A stretch of DNA of 36,096 nt from NCBI RefSeq assembly GCF_001544195.1, contig NZ_BCPY01000024.1:1-36096 (forward strand). The letters are read 5' to 3'. Shown one piece after another: positions 33,230 to 36,096 of this stretch; position 1 is the first letter of the stretch; each line of letters opens with the position of its first letter. Both the position numbers and the translations under genes were made by a program. Origin of the DNA: Tetragenococcus solitarius NBRC 100494. GTDB lineage: Bacteria; Bacillota; Bacilli; Lactobacillales; Enterococcaceae. The notes below the pieces were generated by a model. It worked only from the letters and a program-made list of their open reading frames with translations, ran no database searches and was not told where the DNA came from.

Positions 33230-33577
33230 TTAATTATTTGTTTTTGCTGCTTCAAAGTGAATGGATAAAATATATTTTTCATCTTCACTTAAATTACCTA
33301 TATTTTTAACTATATTATCAGCAATAGTTAATGAGTTTGATGAAACTTCAGAAAACATTGTTGGGTCAACATCTGGTATGCTCCCTCCTTCTTTTTTCCT
33401 ATCAATCATTTCTTTCAAGTGATTAATAAGAACAGTCCATTGAACTGCATTAAGTTCTATACTATTAATTTTTAATTGACCATTGGTATACTCTATTATT
33501 TTTTTTAACTCATTCTGATAAGAACTGTTTTCAATTATTTCCTTCGCTTCTTGACTTATTTCCATTTTCTCCTCCAT
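33230..33577 (-). CDS. Stand-alone PRD-domain protein (EF_0829 type)
   Basis: This 115-residue protein is a single PTS-regulation domain without a DNA-binding part. It has both expected histidines: one in VLINHLKEMIDR and one in YILSIHFEAAK. PRDs are phosphorylated on such histidines by HPr or EIIB proteins. The gene lies four bases after the large PRD regulator and before the SFCGS gene. It may work as a detached domain of that regulator, as a phosphate sensor, or as an adaptor between transporter and regulator. Start ATG with GGAGG close by. Confidence 0.87.
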   Translation of the reverse strand: MEEKMEISQEAKEIIENSSYQNELKKIIEYTNGQLKINSIELNAVQWTVLINHLKEMIDRKKEGGSIPDVDPTMFSEVSSNSLTIADNIVKNIGNLSEDEKYILSIHFEAAKTNN

Positions 33578-33581
33578 TTAC

Positions 33582-35432
33582 TTAAAGCTCTATATATTGA
33601 AATAACGCCGTTAATTCAGCATCATTAACAGATAAATCATTTTCTGCAAAAAGTTGTTCAACTTCCAATAGAAGCTGCTTATTATTAATCAAGATATCTT
33701 TATCTACATTTCCAACAGGATCGTACTGCCCATCAAAAGTTATACGATGAACCATTAAAAATACATGTAGCAAAAAAGCATCTGAATAATCATTTTTTAT
33801 TACACCATTAAAAATATGCAATAAACCTTCATAAATAGTATAGCCTTTTACAATCAAATCCTGGCTAAATTCTTCACTATTCTTCAGCTCTTTTTTTATC
33901 CTTGTTTGTTTTAATTGATTCTCAAAAACACCATCTTCGTTGGTTAATAAATGATCAACAGTATTTTTAATTTTTTGTATATCATCTTTTGAAGGAATAG
34001 CATTCACTTTAATTACTGGGTGAGTAGCGCTTTCAATTGGAAAAATACTAATCACAAGATCCGGCTTTTTTTCTTTAATTACTTCATCTGCATTTAGAAC
34101 TGAAGCAAAACCTGTAATTTCCACATTACCAACTTCTTCATATATACGTTGTTGTATAAGGTTAGTCACCCCTAAGCCCGTAGAACATACGTATACTACA
34201 CGGATAACTTCCTGTTCTTGTTGTTCAAGAGAAACTAAAAAGTGAAGCGTTATATAAGCAACAAAAGAATCATCTATTCTGATGCCTAAATTAACTATTT
34301 CTCGACGGCAAGCCACTAGCACAGCATTAAAAAGTTCTGGATATTTCTTTTTTATATCTTCAACAAAGGGATTGTATTCATTAATGAACTGGTACTTCTT
34401 ACTTAATCGCAAAGACAAATGGGCGAATAAATTAGTCAACAATTGATGATCTTTAGTAAAAGGGATAGAAATTTCTTCTGTGACATCTTTAATCAAACGA
34501 TTCGTTAATTCAAGTGAATCCTGTATAGGTCCTTTTTTCGTATAATTGCTTGCGATATATTTATACTCTTCTTCTAATAAAGGTAAGTCGTACTTTTCAA
34601 AAATTTTTTCCATAATTAAAAATGGAATATCATTTTTTTCAATTAATTGATTTTGATTATTTAAAAGTTTTAAAGAATAAATAGGCTGGTGTAATCTTAG
34701 ACGACAAACAGATATGGTCGTGCGTAACGAAATAGATAGTAACTCAGTGTAATTAAATTGATCTAATAAAGTAGGATTAAGTAATAAAGATAGTTCTTCT
34801 ATCACTTGAGTATAAGTTGATTGGAATAGATTATCTTTTCCTAAATTAATTGAGCTTATCCTTTCATCATTAGGATTAACTAATTGATTCATAATGTTAT
34901 AAATATCATATTCAGTAAAATTTGTTTGAAGTAAATGTTCTATTAAGTAACGTACATCCTCTTCCTTACCTTGTATAAAAAGACCATATCCACTACTTCT
35001 GTTAAGCTTTACTTGAAAACTTTCAACAAGCTCGTCTACTTTTTCTAAATCAGTAACGACCGTATTTTTCGATACAGATAAAGAATTGGCTAAATCATAA
35101 ATTGTCAAAAATTTGTTTGTCATAAGTAATTGCATCGTAATTCTTGTAACTCTAGTCGACTGATCTGGATAAACATCAAAGCTTTGTGTTACAAGTAGTT
35201 CATTTTTTAAAGTCATTTTTTCTACATCAGATAAATCAAACCAAATTCCTTTATTCCTTTGAGAATACAACTTTATATTTTTTGTTTTTAACCATTCACG
35301 AATATCTGATAAATCATATTTAATTGTTCTAACGCTAACATTAAATATCTCAGCTAACTCCCTTGTCGTTATAGCAGATTCAGATTCTAACAATTTTAGA
35401 ATGATCTTAATACTTCGTCTAGAAAGCTCCAT
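33582..35432 (-). CDS. PRD-domain transcriptional regulator of the nine-gene operon (BglG/MtlR-like)
   Basis: This 616-residue regulator has two helix-turn-helix regions (about 5-50, TTRELAEIFNVSVRTIKYDLSDI; and 105-135, LANSLSVSKNTVVTDLEKV), PRD1 (about 200-300), PRD2 (about 310-405) and an EIIB-like domain with C416 in VVYVCSTGLGVTNLIQ. Then, instead of an EIIA domain, comes a third PRD-like segment (about 520-616, LLHVFLMVHRITFDG). PRD1 has lost both usual histidines (LLSISLRTT and YIASNYTKK), PRD2 keeps both (LFAHLSLRL and ITLHFLVSL), and PRD3 ends before its second histidine. It is the first gene of the operon and presumably its activator. Start ATG. Confidence 0.92.
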   Translation of the reverse strand: MELSRRSIKIILKLLESESAITTRELAEIFNVSVRTIKYDLSDIREWLKTKNIKLYSQRNKGIWFDLSDVEKMTLKNELLVTQSFDVYPDQSTRVTRITMQLLMTNKFLTIYDLANSLSVSKNTVVTDLEKVDELVESFQVKLNRSSGYGLFIQGKEEDVRYLIEHLLQTNFTEYDIYNIMNQLVNPNDERISSINLGKDNLFQSTYTQVIEELSLLLNPTLLDQFNYTELLSISLRTTISVCRLRLHQPIYSLKLLNNQNQLIEKNDIPFLIMEKIFEKYDLPLLEEEYKYIASNYTKKGPIQDSLELTNRLIKDVTEEISIPFTKDHQLLTNLFAHLSLRLSKKYQFINEYNPFVEDIKKKYPELFNAVLVACRREIVNLGIRIDDSFVAYITLHFLVSLEQQEQEVIRVVYVCSTGLGVTNLIQQRIYEEVGNVEITGFASVLNADEVIKEKKPDLVISIFPIESATHPVIKVNAIPSKDDIQKIKNTVDHLLTNEDGVFENQLKQTRIKKELKNSEEFSQDLIVKGYTIYEGLLHIFNGVIKNDYSDAFLLHVFLMVHRITFDGQYDPVGNVDKDILINNKQLLLEVEQLFAENDLSVNDAELTALFQYIEL

Positions 35433-35457
35433 ATCACTTCTATCTCCTTACAAATTT

Positions 35458-35486
35458 AATATACATCTTAGTGTTTCTTCTCACAA
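35458..35486 (-). promoter_or_regulatory. Candidate promoter of the nine-gene operon
   Basis: Minus-strand TTGTGA (35481-35486) and TATATT (35458-35463) are 17 bases apart, about 25 bases before the regulator start. No other pair in the gap 35433-35690 fits as well. Confidence 0.5.
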
Positions 35487-35496
35487 TACAAAGTTA

Positions 35497-35560
35497 TTGC
35501 ACCTGTATTAGTGCAAAACTAGTCAAATTGTAATGAATTTTAAGCCACAGATAGTGCAAT
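35497..35560 (-). promoter_or_regulatory. Inverted repeat and half site upstream of the nine-gene operon
   Basis: TTGCAC-8-GTGCAA (35497-35516) is a perfect six-base inverted repeat ten bases upstream of the candidate -35. A further TTGCACTA-type half site (minus strand, 35552-35559) repeats the left arm 43 bases away. This arrangement fits activator binding, presumably by the PRD regulator. Confidence 0.5.
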
Positions 35561-35590
35561 ATTACATCAACAAAAAGTGCTCAATCAAAA

Positions 35591-35640
35591 AAAGAAAAAA
35601 CCTCTAAAAACTATGTTGTTAAATACAAAGTCTTAAGAGG
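35591..35640 (-). terminator. Terminator of the HAD phosphatase gene
   Basis: CCTCTTAAGACTTTGT and the complementary ACATAGTTTTTAGAGG form an imperfect stem (35601-35640), followed on the minus strand by TTTTTTC. It ends the transcript entering from the right edge and insulates the nine-gene operon. Confidence 0.8.
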
Positions 35641-35689
35641 CCCCTTATTTTATCAAATGAAAAGTAAAATTCGGCTTTTTAGTTCTGTT

Positions 35690-36096
35690 TTAAAAATCAA
35701 AGCACTTATTCCTGTATAACCATTTTTCTACACTTTCTAGACTATCTAGTACAGTTATCATATATTTAAAATTATCCGGTATTTTGATTGTAGAATTTGA
35801 GCTATTATCGGGAATAATAATAAAAGGTAATCCAGCAGAATTTGCCGCGCTTGCACCAGTAACTGAGTCTTCCAGTACAAGTAATGATTGGCTTGGCATA
35901 TCTAATCTTTTTTGTGCTTCTAAGTATAATGCTGGGTCTGGTTTTACTTTCTCTACTTGATCTCCTGTAACTATAACATCAAATAACGGAGATAACTGAT
36001 ATTGTTCAAAAATTGCCGCCGTCTTTTCTTTAATCGAAGATGTTGCGACTACGGTTTTTATTCGATTTAATTTTAACGTTTCGATTAACTTACAAA
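35690..36096 (-). CDS. HAD-superfamily hydrolase, C-terminal part (runs off window)
   Basis: An open frame continues from the right edge to the stop at 35690, giving about 135 residues; the internal ATG at 35899 is not the true start. Visible HAD motifs are motif II (VVATSS), motif III lysine in KVKPDPALYL and motif IV LVLEDSVTGASAA. Motif I with the catalytic aspartates and the cap domain are outside the window. It belongs to the same beta-phosphoglucomutase-like group as the HAD gene at 21318-21959 but is a different sequence. It has its own terminator before the nine-gene operon; whether it is linked to it is unclear. Confidence 0.88.
   Translation of the reverse strand, partial: CKLIETLKLNRIKTVVATSSIKEKTAAIFEQYQLSPLFDVIVTGDQVEKVKPDPALYLEAQKRLDMPSQSLLVLEDSVTGASAANSAGLPFIIIPDNSSNSTIKIPDNFKYMITVLDSLESVEKWLYRNKCFDF

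Noticed and set aside
35690-35899. Short 69-residue gene starting at the ATG at 35899
   Set aside because: The same frame stays open to the right edge and contains HAD motifs II and III upstream, so this is the C-terminal part of a larger gene.

Overview
The window looks like low-GC Firmicutes chromosome, family Enterococcaceae. The partial 16S rRNA at the left edge (minus strand) has an Enterococcus/Tetragenococcus-like V1-V2 region. From memory it sits closer to Tetragenococcus than to E. faecalis, but I could not run a database comparison. Gene starts carry strong AGGAGG-type ribosome binding sites, promoters are sigma-A-like, and the gene content (YumC-type reductase, PRD regulators, many sugar PTS genes) fits a fermentative lactic acid bacterium. 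I see no insertion sequence, prophage, tRNA or CRISPR array.

Layout. 1-530: 5' end of an rrn operon reading leftward, with two tandem promoters. 710-5047: housekeeping genes (a small unknown protein, an S1-domain RNA-binding protein, a PatB/MalY C-S lyase, a cyclophilin, YumC-type ferredoxin-NADP reductase and phosphatidylglycerophosphatase A). 5057-6609: a DHA2-family exporter behind a leader with a probable attenuator. 6627-10525: an iron-siderophore ABC importer split into two divergent Fur-controlled units (ATPase and two permeases leftward, binding lipoprotein rightward). 10650-15954: a beta-glucoside cluster (RpiR regulator, PTS EIIC, GH1 phospho-beta-glucosidase, ROK kinase, ribulose/allulose-phosphate-type epimerase). 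16027-21307: a compact aromatic-acid decarboxylation module (LysR regulator, UbiD, UbiX, LpdD, NCS2 permease) resembling the gallate system of Lactiplantibacillus plantarum. 21318-27866: a sorbitol PTS operon (sorbitol-6-phosphate dehydrogenase, PRD regulator, GutM, EIIC, EIIBC, EIIA, fructose-6-phosphate aldolase-like protein, HAD phosphatase) with a probable CcpA site at its promoter. 27937-35560: a nine-gene leftward operon of the mostly uncharacterised type first named from E. faecalis EF_0829-EF_0839: PRD regulator, stand-alone PRD protein, SFCGS protein, DUF4312, DUF4311, DUF4310, amidohydrolase, DgaE-like lyase, DgaF-like aldolase. A partial HAD phosphatase closes the window.

How the genes work together. 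Most of the right two thirds is carbohydrate or aromatic catabolism, each block having its own regulator and transporter. The nine-gene operon is the best candidate for an undescribed system. Its enzymes predict catabolism of an acylated amino-sugar acid phosphate to pyruvate and glyceraldehyde 3-phosphate. It contains no recognisable PTS EII or kinase, only four conserved proteins of unknown function, two of them membrane proteins. I suggest they form a PTS-like group-translocation transporter in which the single cysteine of the SFCGS protein plays the part of the EIIB phospho-cysteine. This is inference and is set out as testable.
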